DNA from: Roseobacter sp. | Lineage (GTDB): Bacteria > Pseudomonadota > Alphaproteobacteria > Rhodobacterales > Rhodobacteraceae | Assembly: GCA_002731875.1 (NCBI GenBank) | Contig: PCCY01000036.1 | Coordinates: 1-64,000, forward strand | Reading direction: 5' to 3' | Length of the DNA: 64,000 nt | The notes under the pieces: generated by a model | Seen by the model: only the letters and a program-made list of their open reading frames with translations | The model's database searches: none | What the model was told of the DNA's origin: nothing | Translations under genes and position numbers: made by a program | Shown here: positions 44,657-53,391 of the stretch, piece after piece | Position numbering within the stretch: position 1 is the first letter of the stretch | How the letters are laid out: every line of letters begins with the position of its first letter

Positions 44657-45368
44657 ACCAGCTGACAATCTGTTGTTGAAAGTAAGCGGTCTGCAAGGCT
44701 GGTACGGCGAAAGCCATGTTTTGCATGGCATAGATTTCGAAGTTCGCCAAGGCGAAGTGGTGACGTTGCTTGGCCGAAACGGGGCCGGAAAAACCTCCAC
44801 GCTATTGGCTATCATGGGGATCCTGGCGAAACGGACCGGGTCCATCACGTTTCAGGGGACCGAACTGATCGGGATGCAACCGCGTCATATCGCACGCTTG
44901 GGTATTGCGCTTTGCCCTGAAGAACGCGGCATCTTTTCTTCGCTCAGCGTCGAGGAAAACCTGATGTTGCCGCCCCGTATCGCGCCGGATGGTCTAAGCG
45001 TCGAACGGATATATGATCTGTTCCCCAACCTGTACGAACGCCGCAAGAGCAGCCAAGGCACCAAGCTGTCGGGCGGGGAACAGCAGATGCTGGCGATCGG
45101 GCGCATTCTGCGCACCGGGGCCAAATTTCTATTGTTGGACGAACCGACCGAAGGCCTTGCCCCGGTCATCGTGCAGCAAATCGGGCGTACGATTGCCGCG
45201 CTCAAGAACGAAGGCTTCACCATCGTGCTGGTTGAACAGAACTTCCGTTTTGCTGCCTCGGTCGCTGACCGACACTACGTCGTAGATCAGGGCAAGGTCG
45301 TCGATATGATCCCGAACGACCAGCTGGAACAGAATGCCGAGAAGCTTCACGCGTATCTGGGCGTCTAA
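44649..45368 (+). CDS. livF: Branched-chain-amino-acid-type ABC transporter ATPase (LivF)
   Basis: This 239-residue ATPase has Walker A (GRNGAGKTST), signature LSGGEQQMLAIGRIL, Walker B (FLLLDEPTEGLAP) and the LivF-type VEQNFRFA H-loop region. It overlaps the livG end by eight bases, so the two subunits are translationally coupled and form the ATPase heterodimer. Confidence 0.93.
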   Translation: MTEPADNLLLKVSGLQGWYGESHVLHGIDFEVRQGEVVTLLGRNGAGKTSTLLAIMGILAKRTGSITFQGTELIGMQPRHIARLGIALCPEERGIFSSLSVEENLMLPPRIAPDGLSVERIYDLFPNLYERRKSSQGTKLSGGEQQMLAIGRILRTGAKFLLLDEPTEGLAPVIVQQIGRTIAALKNEGFTIVLVEQNFRFAASVADRHYVVDQGKVVDMIPNDQLEQNAEKLHAYLGV

Positions 45369-45413
45369 ATCGTTTACAGGCGCTTTTGCGCCATAATCAG
45401 GAGGAGAAGAGTT

Positions 45414-46616
45414 ATGATCAGGAAACTTGCAATCAGTTCGGTAGCGCTTGCTGCGATGACCGGCGCACCGGCCATGGCGCAAGATATCGCTGTAAAGCTT
45501 GGCGTTCTCAATGACCGCTCGGGCATCTACGCCGATCTGTCGGGCGAAGGCTCTGTTGTGGCGGCGCGGATGGCCGTCGAAGACTTCAAGGCGTCCGAAA
45601 AGGGCATGAAGGTCGAAATCATTTCCGCCGACCACCAGAACAAGCCTGACATCGGGTCTAATATCACCCGTCAATGGTTTGACGTGGACGGCGTGAACGC
45701 CATTCTCGACGTTCCCACGTCGTCGGTGGCCCTTGCCGTTGCAGACATCGCAGCCGAAAAAAATGGCGTGCTGCTCAATTCCGGTGCCGGGTCTACATCC
45801 CTGACGCGTGAACAGTGCCGCCCGACCACCGTACACTGGACATATGACACAGCCGCCTTGGCAAACGGCACCGGTGCCGCAATGACCAAAGCCGGTGGCA
45901 AAAAATGGTTCTTCCTTACTGCTGACTATGCCTTTGGTCATTCGCTTGAGGAAAACACCACCAAAGTCGTCGAAGCAAACGGCGGCGAAGTCGTTGGGCA
46001 GGTCAACGTGCCATTCCCCACACAGGACTTCTCCTCGTTCCTGCTTCAGGCGCAGGGCAGCGGTGCTGATGTCATCGGGCTGGCCAACGCAGGCGGCGAT
46101 ACGGTAAACGCGATCAAGCAGGCGTCCGAGTTTGGTATCACCCAAGCCGGGCAAAAGCTGGCCGCGTTGCTGATGTTTGCCAACGATGTGCACGCGCTTG
46201 GTCCGCAGACCGCGCAGGGGCTGTCCCTGACCGAAGCGTTTTATTGGGATCAGAACGACGACACCCGCGCGTGGTCGAAACGGTTCATGGATACGCACGG
46301 TGCCATGCCGAACATGGTCCAGGCCGGCGTCTATTCTTCGACCATGGCCTATCTTGAAGCGGTCAAGGAACTAGGCAGCGCCGAGGATGGCAAAGCCGTT
46401 GTTGCCAAAATGAAGGAAATGGACATCACCGATCCGTTGTTCGGCAAGGTAAAGATCCGCGGCGATGGTCGTGCTTTGCACAACATGTACCTGTTCGAAG
46501 TGAAATCAGCCGATGAATCAACCGGCGAATGGGACCTGTACAACCAAATCTCGTCGATCACCGGCGAAGAAGCCTTCTTGCCGATGCTTGATGAATGCGA
46601 TTTCACCAAGAAATAA
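45414..46616 (+). CDS. livJ: Periplasmic substrate-binding protein of the liv-type importer
   Basis: A signal peptide (1-22, ending AMA) precedes a type I periplasmic-binding fold of 400 residues: VKLGVLNDRSGIYADLSGEGSVVAARMAVEDF, then DVPTSSVALAVADIAAEKN and FFLTADYAFGHSLEENTTKVVE. This subfamily often binds aromatic acids, urea/amide or short-chain compounds rather than leucine; aromatic or amide substrates cannot be told apart by eye. AGGREEN-rich ribosome site (GGAGGAG) precedes the start. A strong hairpin follows the gene. Confidence 0.88.
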   Translation: MIRKLAISSVALAAMTGAPAMAQDIAVKLGVLNDRSGIYADLSGEGSVVAARMAVEDFKASEKGMKVEIISADHQNKPDIGSNITRQWFDVDGVNAILDVPTSSVALAVADIAAEKNGVLLNSGAGSTSLTREQCRPTTVHWTYDTAALANGTGAAMTKAGGKKWFFLTADYAFGHSLEENTTKVVEANGGEVVGQVNVPFPTQDFSSFLLQAQGSGADVIGLANAGGDTVNAIKQASEFGITQAGQKLAALLMFANDVHALGPQTAQGLSLTEAFYWDQNDDTRAWSKRFMDTHGAMPNMVQAGVYSSTMAYLEAVKELGSAEDGKAVVAKMKEMDITDPLFGKVKIRGDGRALHNMYLFEVKSADESTGEWDLYNQISSITGEEAFLPMLDECDFTKK

Positions 46617-46633
46617 GCAGTTGAACCACCGTT

Positions 46634-46668
46634 CGCCCCGCCACTCCGGCGGGGCGGATATTTTTATC
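46634..46668 (+). terminator. Terminator/attenuator between livJ and livH
   Basis: A perfect 9-base GC stem (CGCCCCGCC, 46634-46642; GGCGGGGCG, 46648-46656) with a 5-base loop is followed by a T-rich run. It probably ends most transcripts after the binding-protein gene and lets a smaller share continue into the permease genes. Confidence 0.8.
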
Positions 46669-46692
46669 TAAACCGCGCAACAGGGCCTACAC

Positions 46693-47580
46693 ATGTTCGA
46701 GTTATTGGGAATTCCGCCTCAGGTTTTGATGGGCCAGCTTTTGCTTGGGCTGATTAACGGGTCATTTTACGCGGTCCTTTCACTGGGGTTGGCCGTGATC
46801 TTTGGCTTGCTCAACATCATTAACTTCGCCCACGGCGCGCTGTACATGGCCGGTGCCTTCGTGGCCTGGATGCTGTTGAATTATCTAGGCATCGGCTATT
46901 GGCCGGCTTTGATCCTGGCGCCGCTTGTCGTCGGCACGCTTGGTGTCATCCTCGAACGCACGATGCTGTCGCGCCTCTATCACTTGGATCACCTCTACGG
47001 GCTGTTGCTTACTTTTGGTCTGGCGCTGATCATTCAGGGCCTGTTTAGAAACTATTACGGTATTTCCGGCCTCGCCTACCAAATTCCCGACGTCCTATCC
47101 GGTGGCCAGAACCTTGGGTTCATGTTTCTACCGAACTACCGTGCATGGGTGGTCGTGGCCTCCATTGTCGTCTGTCTGGGCACTTGGTTCATGATCGAAA
47201 AAACCCGGCTGGGTGCCTATTTGCGCGCCGCCACAGAAAACCCGACGCTGGTCGGTGCCTTCGGTGTGAATGTGCCGCTCATGATCATGATGACCTATGG
47301 GTTTGGGGTCGCACTGGCCGGTTTCGCCGGGGTTCTCGCAGCCCCGATCTATTCGGTGAACCCGATCATGGGCGAACAACTGATCATCGTCGTCTTTGCG
47401 GTGGTGGTAATTGGCGGTATGGGGTCGATCATGGGGGCCATCATCACCGGTTACGTGCTCGGTATCGTCGAAGGATTGACGCGGGTGATATATCCAGAAG
47501 GTTCGGCCGTCGTTATCTTCGTCATCATGGCAATCGTCCTGATGATCAAACCTGAAGGCTTGTTCGGGAGACCCGTCTAA
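46693..47580 (+). CDS. livH: Liv-type ABC transporter permease LivH
   Basis: This 295-residue permease has about eight membrane helices and the LivH motifs LLLGLINGSFYAVLSLGLAVIFGLLNIINFAHGALYM near the N terminus and LAGFAGVLAAPIYSVNPIMG. The cytoplasmic EAA-like segment with TRLGAYLRAATENPTLVGAFGVNV contacts the ATPases. Its stop shares one base with the livM start. Confidence 0.93.
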   Translation: MFELLGIPPQVLMGQLLLGLINGSFYAVLSLGLAVIFGLLNIINFAHGALYMAGAFVAWMLLNYLGIGYWPALILAPLVVGTLGVILERTMLSRLYHLDHLYGLLLTFGLALIIQGLFRNYYGISGLAYQIPDVLSGGQNLGFMFLPNYRAWVVVASIVVCLGTWFMIEKTRLGAYLRAATENPTLVGAFGVNVPLMIMMTYGFGVALAGFAGVLAAPIYSVNPIMGEQLIIVVFAVVVIGGMGSIMGAIITGYVLGIVEGLTRVIYPEGSAVVIFVIMAIVLMIKPEGLFGRPV

Positions 47581-48578
47581 TGGCTATCGCTGAGAAATCA
47601 AACAATCCGGAATCGTCCTCGGCGCTGGTCGAGCCTGTGACGCAGACCGCGGGGATGTCGAAGCTGCACAAGGCCATCTTTGCAGTTCTGCTGATAGCGC
47701 TGATCATCCTGCCGTTTCTGGTCTATCCGATCTTCGCGATGAAGGTGATGTGTTTCGCGCTTTTTGCAGCAGCATTCAACCTGTTGCTCGGTTTCGGTGG
47801 CTTGCTTTCATTCGGTCACGCCGCCTATTTCGGCGGGGCCAGCTATGTCGCGGCCCACGCGGCCAAAGTGTGGGGTTTCACACCTGAACTTGCGGTTCTG
47901 ACCGGCACCGCTGCGGCGGCGCTATTGGGGTTTGCCATCGGGTCACTGGCGATCCGCCGGCAGGGTATCTACTTTGCCATGGTGACGCTGGCCTTTGCAC
48001 AGATGGTCTATTTCGTAGCGCTCCAAGCTGAATTCACCGGCGGCGAAGACGGCATCCAGGGCGTGCCGCGCGGCGACCTGTTCGGCGTCATCTCACTTGC
48101 AGACAATATAGCGCTATATTTCTTTGTTCTGGCGGTAACGTTCGGGGGGATCCTGCTGCTCTACCGGATCGTGCATTCGCCTTTCGGGCAGGTTCTCAAG
48201 GCAATCCGGGAAAATGAACCCCGTGCAATTTCGCTCGGCTACGATGTCAACCGCTACAAGCTGATTGTCTTCACCCTGTCGGCAACCTTGGCCGGTCTGG
48301 CCGGCGCGACCAAATCGCTGGTGTTTCAGCTCGCCTCGCTTACCGATGTCCATTGGTCGATGTCCGGTGAGGTTGTCCTGATGACCCTATTGGGCGGTAT
48401 GGGGACGATATTTGGCCCCCTCGTAGGGGCGGGTGTCATCGTGACGATGCAAAACTATCTTGCTACCTTCGGGGCATGGGTCACGGTCATTCAGGGTGTC
48501 ATCTTCGTTATCGGTGTGCTGATGTTCCGCGAGGGCATAATCGGCGTGTTAGCCCGATGGCTGAAAAAACCGCTATGA
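47580..48578 (+). CDS. livM: Liv-type ABC transporter permease LivM
   Basis: This 332-residue permease has about ten helices, with FNLLLGFGGLLSFGHAAYFGGASYVAAH and KAIRENEPRAISLGYDVNRYKLIVFTLSATLAGLAGA, the usual LivM motifs. An N-terminal hydrophilic extension of about 30 residues is present. It is the last gene of the transporter operon and converges with the papain-like hydrolase gene 30 bases away. Confidence 0.93.
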   Translation: MAIAEKSNNPESSSALVEPVTQTAGMSKLHKAIFAVLLIALIILPFLVYPIFAMKVMCFALFAAAFNLLLGFGGLLSFGHAAYFGGASYVAAHAAKVWGFTPELAVLTGTAAAALLGFAIGSLAIRRQGIYFAMVTLAFAQMVYFVALQAEFTGGEDGIQGVPRGDLFGVISLADNIALYFFVLAVTFGGILLLYRIVHSPFGQVLKAIRENEPRAISLGYDVNRYKLIVFTLSATLAGLAGATKSLVFQLASLTDVHWSMSGEVVLMTLLGGMGTIFGPLVGAGVIVTMQNYLATFGAWVTVIQGVIFVIGVLMFREGIIGVLARWLKKPL

Positions 48579-48608
48579 CCTTTGCATCTGCGTCCAGCTC
48601 TGGGGCGG

Positions 48609-49376
48609 TCAGTCCCAGACAAATTCATGATAGTCAAAGCCTGCCTCAAGGTCGGGCTTGACGACCTCAAAATATGGCGAAAGATCAAAATCGCGTGGCG
48701 CGAACAGCGAATAGTGGCGAATGTGGTAAATTTCGCGGCGTGCTGCGTCCGAAACGCTGTTCTCTGAAATGTCCGGTAAAATCGGGTAGTTGATGGTCTG
48801 AAACGCCTGTGCAATCAGCGAAGAACAGATCGCCCGGGTAGGGTCGCCCGAGCCGAATGCAAGCGCCCTGCGCCGATACCGGCCCGGCAACGGAGGTGCA
48901 GGCAGAAAGTACCTCAGCAGGTCGAAGATATTGCGAAGGTCATAGCTCAGCCCAAGCTTGCCGACCATGAACGCGACAATCTTCGCCCGATCCTCTTCGC
49001 TCAGGGCCTTGGCACGGCATATTCGCAAATTGAACCCGCGATAATCCTCCAGCGGTGAAGCCACGCACCCTTCGTGTAGCTTGACCTCGACCAGACGTAG
49101 ATTCGTGTTGTCGTCACGCGCCGTCACAAGCGCATCGCCGATATAAAACGCAGCGTGCGACCAAGTGGATTGGGTGAGGTACTTGATCGCGCCAGAGATA
49201 CGCGCATTGCCTTCGACCAACAGCACATCGCCGGGTTGAAGCGTTTGTCTCAGTTTTTCAAAATCCAGATGAACGTGTGGGTTGTACCGCGCACGCTGCA
49301 TGTGCAGTGCCGTTGCCAGCTTTCGCCCAAGCTTGCGTAGCAACCTGTCTGACGACCTTTGCATGCCTCGCATCAT
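48609..49376 (-). CDS. YiiX/YebB-like permuted papain-type cysteine hydrolase
   Basis: The start at 49376 (MMRGMQRSSDRLL) has GGAGGG upstream; the frame is open to 49448. The 255-residue protein shows the NlpC/P60-like permuted papain motifs: LQPGDVLLVEG, a catalytic His in STWSHAAFYIG, an acid in VEVKLHEG, and the nucleophile Cys in AICSSLIAQAF. YiiX-type proteins act on peptidoglycan, lipids or amide bonds. No signal peptide is clear. It lies between the liv operon and a GntR gene, with no obvious link to either. Confidence 0.85.
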   Translation of the reverse strand: MMRGMQRSSDRLLRKLGRKLATALHMQRARYNPHVHLDFEKLRQTLQPGDVLLVEGNARISGAIKYLTQSTWSHAAFYIGDALVTARDDNTNLRLVEVKLHEGCVASPLEDYRGFNLRICRAKALSEEDRAKIVAFMVGKLGLSYDLRNIFDLLRYFLPAPPLPGRYRRRALAFGSGDPTRAICSSLIAQAFQTINYPILPDISENSVSDAARREIYHIRHYSLFAPRDFDLSPYFEVVKPDLEAGFDYHEFVWD

Positions 49377-49486
49377 GATGCCTGCCCTCCGGTGACGGAT
49401 AGTAAACAGATATACGGCAAACTCTACGGTGTCATGTAGTGGATGCATCCCATCCAGCCTGGGCAGGGTGCGGGCCGGCTTGACCC

Positions 49487-50230
49487 CTACCCTTCAAACA
49501 CGCGATGACGGGCGTTTTCTACATGGGTGCGCATGGCTCTACGCGCTGCCTCAGGGTCTTGTTTCTCGATCGCTTCCACAATCTCCATATGCTCGCGCTG
49601 CACCAGATCCAGCCGGCCCTGTGGCTTGGTCAGTGACAAATTCCGCGTCAGATTGAGACCGGCAAGAATATTGGCCTTCATCGAAGACCTCGCCACCGAA
49701 AAATATTGGTTACCGGACGCGGCACATATCAGTTCGTGAAACTTTTCATCGGCTTCGACCCCAAGTTCGCCCGTCGCGATACAGCGGTCAAGCGCGTCCA
49801 AGGCCCCCCGAATGCGTGTCAAATCAGCCTCGGTGCGCCGTGTCGCAGCAAGATAGGCGGCCTCGCCTTCGATCGCTGTACGAAATTCAAACGTACGCTG
49901 AATGTCGGCGATAGACCCCACCGGGGCAAATTCAAGAATGATGCCCTCGGGTCGGCGCTGCACATAAGAACCCGATCCCTGCCGGGAAACGATGACGCCG
50001 TCTTCTCTCAGCTGCTTAAGCGCCTGCCGAAGCACCGGTCGCGACATTTCCAGCTGGCGACCCAGAACCTGCTCGGTGGGAAGTTTTTCGCCAACGGGAA
50101 TTTCACCATTCATGATCATAGCAAGAATTTTCTCGTATCCCTGATCCGAAAGGGTACGATCTCTGCGAGGTTTTCCCGATCCCGATCGCTCGGTTCCGCT
50201 GCCTTCAGACTGCTGCTTTGTTTTCGCCAT
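49487..50230 (-). CDS. GntR-family regulator, FCD type, next to liv operon
   Basis: This 247-residue regulator has a basic N-terminal tail (about 1-28), a winged helix (YEKILAMIMNGEIPVGEKLPTEQVLGRQLEMSRPVLRQALKQLREDGVIVSRQGSGSYV), and an FCD domain with EFRTAIEGEAAYLAA and later HMEIVEAIEKQD. It is a plausible regulator of the neighbouring liv-type importer, but no shared operator was seen. It runs toward the YiiX-like gene, possibly in one transcript. Confidence 0.88.
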   Translation of the reverse strand: MAKTKQQSEGSGTERSGSGKPRRDRTLSDQGYEKILAMIMNGEIPVGEKLPTEQVLGRQLEMSRPVLRQALKQLREDGVIVSRQGSGSYVQRRPEGIILEFAPVGSIADIQRTFEFRTAIEGEAAYLAATRRTEADLTRIRGALDALDRCIATGELGVEADEKFHELICAASGNQYFSVARSSMKANILAGLNLTRNLSLTKPQGRLDLVQREHMEIVEAIEKQDPEAARRAMRTHVENARHRVFEG

Positions 50231-50580
50231 GCATCGTACCTACTCATCATTTCCGAGTTTGTCGGCTGATATAGACCAACGATCAAAAGTATCAAATTAG
50301 AACCGCTTTCAACATAAAATACTTAAAATTCTACCACCAGAATGCCGTGCTTCCCCTTATCATAATCGTTCAAACACATTGTCGGGGGGCAATTTTGTTT
50401 CAGGTTCAAAAGCGCAGACTTACTCAAGCCCACCGTGGCGATGACGTTATTCGCGCCGGCAAGCGACCGCGTCACCGGTGCGGTCGCGATGGTATAGGCC
50501 AGTTCTAGCGGATGATGTTTCGGCGTTGGAACCGTTGATCCGCTGGTTCGTTTTCCTTTCACTCATAAAGGAGAAATCAA
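50231..50580. other. Intergenic region upstream of PRC-barrel gene
   Basis: This 350-base gap contains a minus-strand frame (50323-50562) starting with GTG and lacking a ribosome site; I do not accept it as a gene. A ribosome binding site AAGGAG lies just before the PRC-barrel start. Confidence 0.5.
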
Positions 50581-50934
50581 ATGGAACATTCAACCTCTGC
50601 AAGTCTAGTCTCATCAGCCAATGTTAATGGTACCGACGTCTATGGCCGCGACGGAAGTCACATTGGTTCTATAGATCACCTTATGATCGACAAACAGTCA
50701 GGCAAGGTCGCCTACGCGGTAATGGGCTTTGGTGGTTTCTTGGGAATGGGTGAGGAACACCACCCCATTCCATGGAGCAAGCTCCGCTATGATACCACCA
50801 AAGACGGTTTCGTCACAGATATCTCTGAACAGGATGTCAAAGGTGCGCCAGACCGAACTGATAGCTGGCACACCGATCGCGACTGGGAACGCCGCACCCA
50901 CGACCACTATGGTGCCCCATTATATTGGCTCTAA
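50581..50934 (+). CDS. PRC-barrel domain protein
   Basis: This 117-residue protein has one PRC-barrel domain (about 15-85): VNGTDVYGRDGSHIGSIDHLMIDKQSGKVAYAVMGFGGFLGMGEEHHPIPWSKLRYD. The C-terminal tail is rich in charged residues and ends YGAPLYWL. PRC-barrel proteins occur in photosynthetic reaction centres, RNA-processing and stress roles; this short form is common in soil and marine alphaproteobacteria. It is followed by a strong terminator. Confidence 0.87.
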   Translation: MEHSTSASLVSSANVNGTDVYGRDGSHIGSIDHLMIDKQSGKVAYAVMGFGGFLGMGEEHHPIPWSKLRYDTTKDGFVTDISEQDVKGAPDRTDSWHTDRDWERRTHDHYGAPLYWL

Positions 50935-50954
50935 CATTGGCGTTTAGACACATC

Positions 50955-50982
50955 GCGGCCCCTAACGGGGCCGCTTTCGTTT
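50955..50982 (+). terminator. Intrinsic terminator after PRC-barrel gene
   Basis: An 8-base perfect GC stem (GCGGCCCC / GGGGCCGC) with TAAC loop is followed by TTTCGTTT. It lies between the convergent PRC-barrel and replication-initiator genes and separates the plasmid core from the upstream genes. Confidence 0.75.
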
Positions 50983-50998
50983 GTACAGCCGATGATAA

Positions 50999-51688
50999 TT
51001 ACCCCTCGAACTCGATCCGCGTCACCGGCCCCAGCTCCGCCTCCACGGCGGTCAGCAGCGGGCCCGATAAATGGGTTTCAATATAGCGCTGTGCAAATTT
51101 GCTCGGTACCCTAAGACGTAATATACCCGCTTCGAAACTGATCATTTGCAGCTGCGAGAACCACGCCTTGAACTGGTCCTTGTTGCCTTGCGCCAACCGC
51201 GCCATCGCCGTTTGCCACGTGCCAGGCGTGTCCACCTGATCGTCACATGATTTACTAAAGTCGCTTAGCTGCACGACCTTTACCGGCTCTTGTTGCTGGT
51301 ACCGCATGCTCATGCGTTCTTCGAAATCAGGCCCGACCAACGCCCAGCATTTTTCCGAAATTTTGACAATCTGCGAATAATTCAAGCGATAGGCCGCCAC
51401 CCTGCCCCTGACGCCGCTGCGTTTGCACACCAGAATCTGCGCATCGGTCAGCCGTTTGATTTCGCGCTTGACGGTCCGTTCATTCACCGACCACATCCGC
51501 GCCAGGTCGCGTTGCCCCACGGTCAGTTCGTCGGCGCGCCAATTATATCGCGCTGTCACAGCCGCGATCAGTCTCATCAATGAGGTTTGAAGCGTCGGGC
51601 TGCCGTTCAGCCCTGCCACACTCAATGCCGTCAAGAGATCATATTTGATAACACCGGCCTCGGGGCCGGTTAACCTCAGTGTGTTCAT
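50999..51688 (-). CDS. DnaA-like plasmid replication initiator
   Basis: Starting at 51688 (51703 is possible) this is a 229-residue protein. The N-terminal half is a winged-helix region: ARYNWRADELTVGQRDLARMWSVNERTVKREIKRLTDAQIL. The C-terminal part (WQTAMARLAQGNKDQFKAWFSQLQ...GILRLRVPSKFAQRYIETHL) resembles domain I of chromosomal DnaA. This matches the DnaA-like replicases of Rhodobacterales plasmids. It is divergent from parA across a 390-base region with repeats. There is no AAA+ ATPase domain, so it should bind the origin rather than melt it by ATP. Confidence 0.85.
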   Translation of the reverse strand: MNTLRLTGPEAGVIKYDLLTALSVAGLNGSPTLQTSLMRLIAAVTARYNWRADELTVGQRDLARMWSVNERTVKREIKRLTDAQILVCKRSGVRGRVAAYRLNYSQIVKISEKCWALVGPDFEERMSMRYQQQEPVKVVQLSDFSKSCDDQVDTPGTWQTAMARLAQGNKDQFKAWFSQLQMISFEAGILRLRVPSKFAQRYIETHLSGPLLTAVEAELGPVTRIEFEG

Positions 51689-51763
51689 TACCCTACTGCC
51701 CATTCGTACTTTGCGTCGTCTGCCTCAATGGTCGGCTTCTTTTGAGTCGATTCCATTTCTCAA

Positions 51764-51817
51764 TTTAGAAAGCTCTAAATCCCGTCTTCTGTCAACCCAG
51801 ACTGAAAAGCGGGATTT
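51764..51817. repeat. Two inverted repeats upstream of the initiator gene
   Basis: TTTAGA/TCTAAA (51764-51769 and 51774-51779) and AAATCCCG/CGGGATTT (51777-51784 and 51810-51817) lie just upstream of the initiator start. They may be autoregulatory or part of the origin. Confidence 0.45.
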
Positions 51818-51877
51818 ACCGGTTCATATTACTATTTTCTGAAAGATAAAGGTTAATAGGATAAGGGGGGCAGTTAG

Positions 51878-51940
51878 CTGTCACCTTATTGTGGGCCTGC
51901 TGTCACCTAAACCTTTGGCAAGTCTTTCTACCTGTCACCT
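51878..51940 (+). repeat. Three iteron-like direct repeats CTGTCACCT
   Basis: CTGTCACCT occurs at 51878-51886, 51900-51908 and 51932-51940, starts spaced 22 and 32 bases, in the same direction. The first and third extend to CTGTCACCTTA. The 22/32 spacing is close to whole helical turns. Likely initiator binding sites. Confidence 0.6.
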
Positions 51941-52080
51941 TAATATTAGCTTTTATCGCAAGGGGCGCATCCAATACCGCTTTGTGATTTCAGTGATTAT
52001 CGTTTTGTCTAAATTAGCTTTTGCCAATTTCGCGAAATCGCGTTATTTGGTAGGAAAGCTTAAACAACGCGAGCAGGCAA

Positions 52081-53391
52081 ATGCGAGATCATAACGACCT
52101 ACTTAACATGAACGAACGTAGCTTGGAACAACAGGCTGCTGTGCGCCGTGCCACCTTTTCACCGGGGGAAATAAAAGCGCTCAGGCCGTTCTCGATATGG
52201 GAAATCAGCCAGTTCATGTTTGACGTACCCGCCGATACGTTGCGCAAAAAACTGGCCGACGATCCGTCCCTGCCCCAGGGGCTGACCGAAGAAGACGGGC
52301 GCCAGCGTTGGTTCACACTCGAAGAAATCAATGAACTTCGTCGCCGCGCCCGTTTTCGTGGGCGCAAGCTGTTGCCTGAACGCCCGCGTGGCCGGGCGAT
52401 GCGCGTGGCCGTTTCCAACTTCAAAGGCGGTGTGGGCAAGACCGTGGTCGCGCAGCATCTTGCTCACGCGGCTGCATTGGATGGCTATCGGGTGCTATGT
52501 GTCGATTTCGACCCGCAGGCAACGCTCACCCATTCGATGGGACTTACCGAAGTCAAGGAGTGGAATACGGTCTGGGGCATCATGTGCCGCGATCTTTGCC
52601 GCGAAGCGAACCGGATCATGGAAAGCTATGACGACCCGGACGATTGCCCCTACCCTTCCGCAGATGAATTGCCTGAGGATGTTCAGTCTATCGGCGCCCA
52701 GCGGTTTCAGGATTTTATCCAGCGGACCTGCTGGCCGACCATAGATATCATCCCGTCCTGTGCAAATGCCGCGTTCGTAGAGTTCGCGAGCGCGCAATAC
52801 CGCTCACTTCACAAAGCCTGGAGCTTTTTCGGCTGCGTGGACCGTTATCTTGATGAACTTCCGGATGACCAGTACGATATCATCATTTTCGACTGCCCGC
52901 CCGCTATCGGATACCAGTCTCTGAATGCCGCATTTGCCGCTGATATTCTCTATATTCCATCTGGTCCGGGATATTGGGAATACGACAGCACGACAAGCTA
53001 TCTTGGGCAGCTCGGCGATGCGATGGCCGACATTTCCGAGGGATTTTCAGCGCTCGCCGCCGATGCAGGCATCACCCTCCCCAAGCGGTTTTCTGACATC
53101 CGCCTATTGATGACTCGGTTCGAGGCTTCCAATCCCTTGCACAGTGCGATGATGGATGCCTTCAAGAACGTCTTTGGTGCCGACGTCTGCGCCAACCCGA
53201 TTGAAATGACCCGTGCAGTCGAACAGTCGGGTCGGTTTCAAATGTCAGTGTACGAGCAAGACTATCGCCAGATGACCCGCGAAACCTGGAAGCGCGCGCG
53301 GCAAAGTTTCGACAGGGCCTATGGAGAGTTTCTGCAAACGGTATTGGCGGCATGGAAAGAAAACGACAAGCGAAAGGAAGCGGCGGAATGA
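52081..53391 (+). CDS. parA: ParA plasmid partition ATPase
   Basis: This 436-residue ParA has an N-terminal helix-turn-helix extension (about 37-95), typical of large plasmid ParAs that autoregulate, then the deviant Walker A (SNFKGGVGKTVVAQHLAHAAALDG), the VDFDPQATLTHSMG motif and the DCPPAIGYQ Walker B region. Its stop overlaps the parB start by four bases (ATGA). ParA with ParB and the palindromes downstream form the segregation system of the replicon. Confidence 0.94.
   Translation: MRDHNDLLNMNERSLEQQAAVRRATFSPGEIKALRPFSIWEISQFMFDVPADTLRKKLADDPSLPQGLTEEDGRQRWFTLEEINELRRRARFRGRKLLPERPRGRAMRVAVSNFKGGVGKTVVAQHLAHAAALDGYRVLCVDFDPQATLTHSMGLTEVKEWNTVWGIMCRDLCREANRIMESYDDPDDCPYPSADELPEDVQSIGAQRFQDFIQRTCWPTIDIIPSCANAAFVEFASAQYRSLHKAWSFFGCVDRYLDELPDDQYDIIIFDCPPAIGYQSLNAAFAADILYIPSGPGYWEYDSTTSYLGQLGDAMADISEGFSALAADAGITLPKRFSDIRLLMTRFEASNPLHSAMMDAFKNVFGADVCANPIEMTRAVEQSGRFQMSVYEQDYRQMTRETWKRARQSFDRAYGEFLQTVLAAWKENDKRKEAAE

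Larger units (their letters stand above)
51689..52080. other. Candidate replication origin region
   Basis: This 392-base divergent gap between the initiator gene and parA holds inverted repeats, three iteron-like repeats and an A/T-rich stretch. No DnaA 9-mer was seen. Its position and repeats make it the likely origin. Confidence 0.6.

Noticed and set aside
45129..46298. 389-codon minus-strand frame opposite livF/livJ
   Set aside because: Antisense shadow of well-supported transporter genes with no family resemblance.
50323..50562. Minus-strand frame of 79 residues
   Set aside because: GTG start without a ribosome binding site, no family resemblance and odd composition; likely non-coding.
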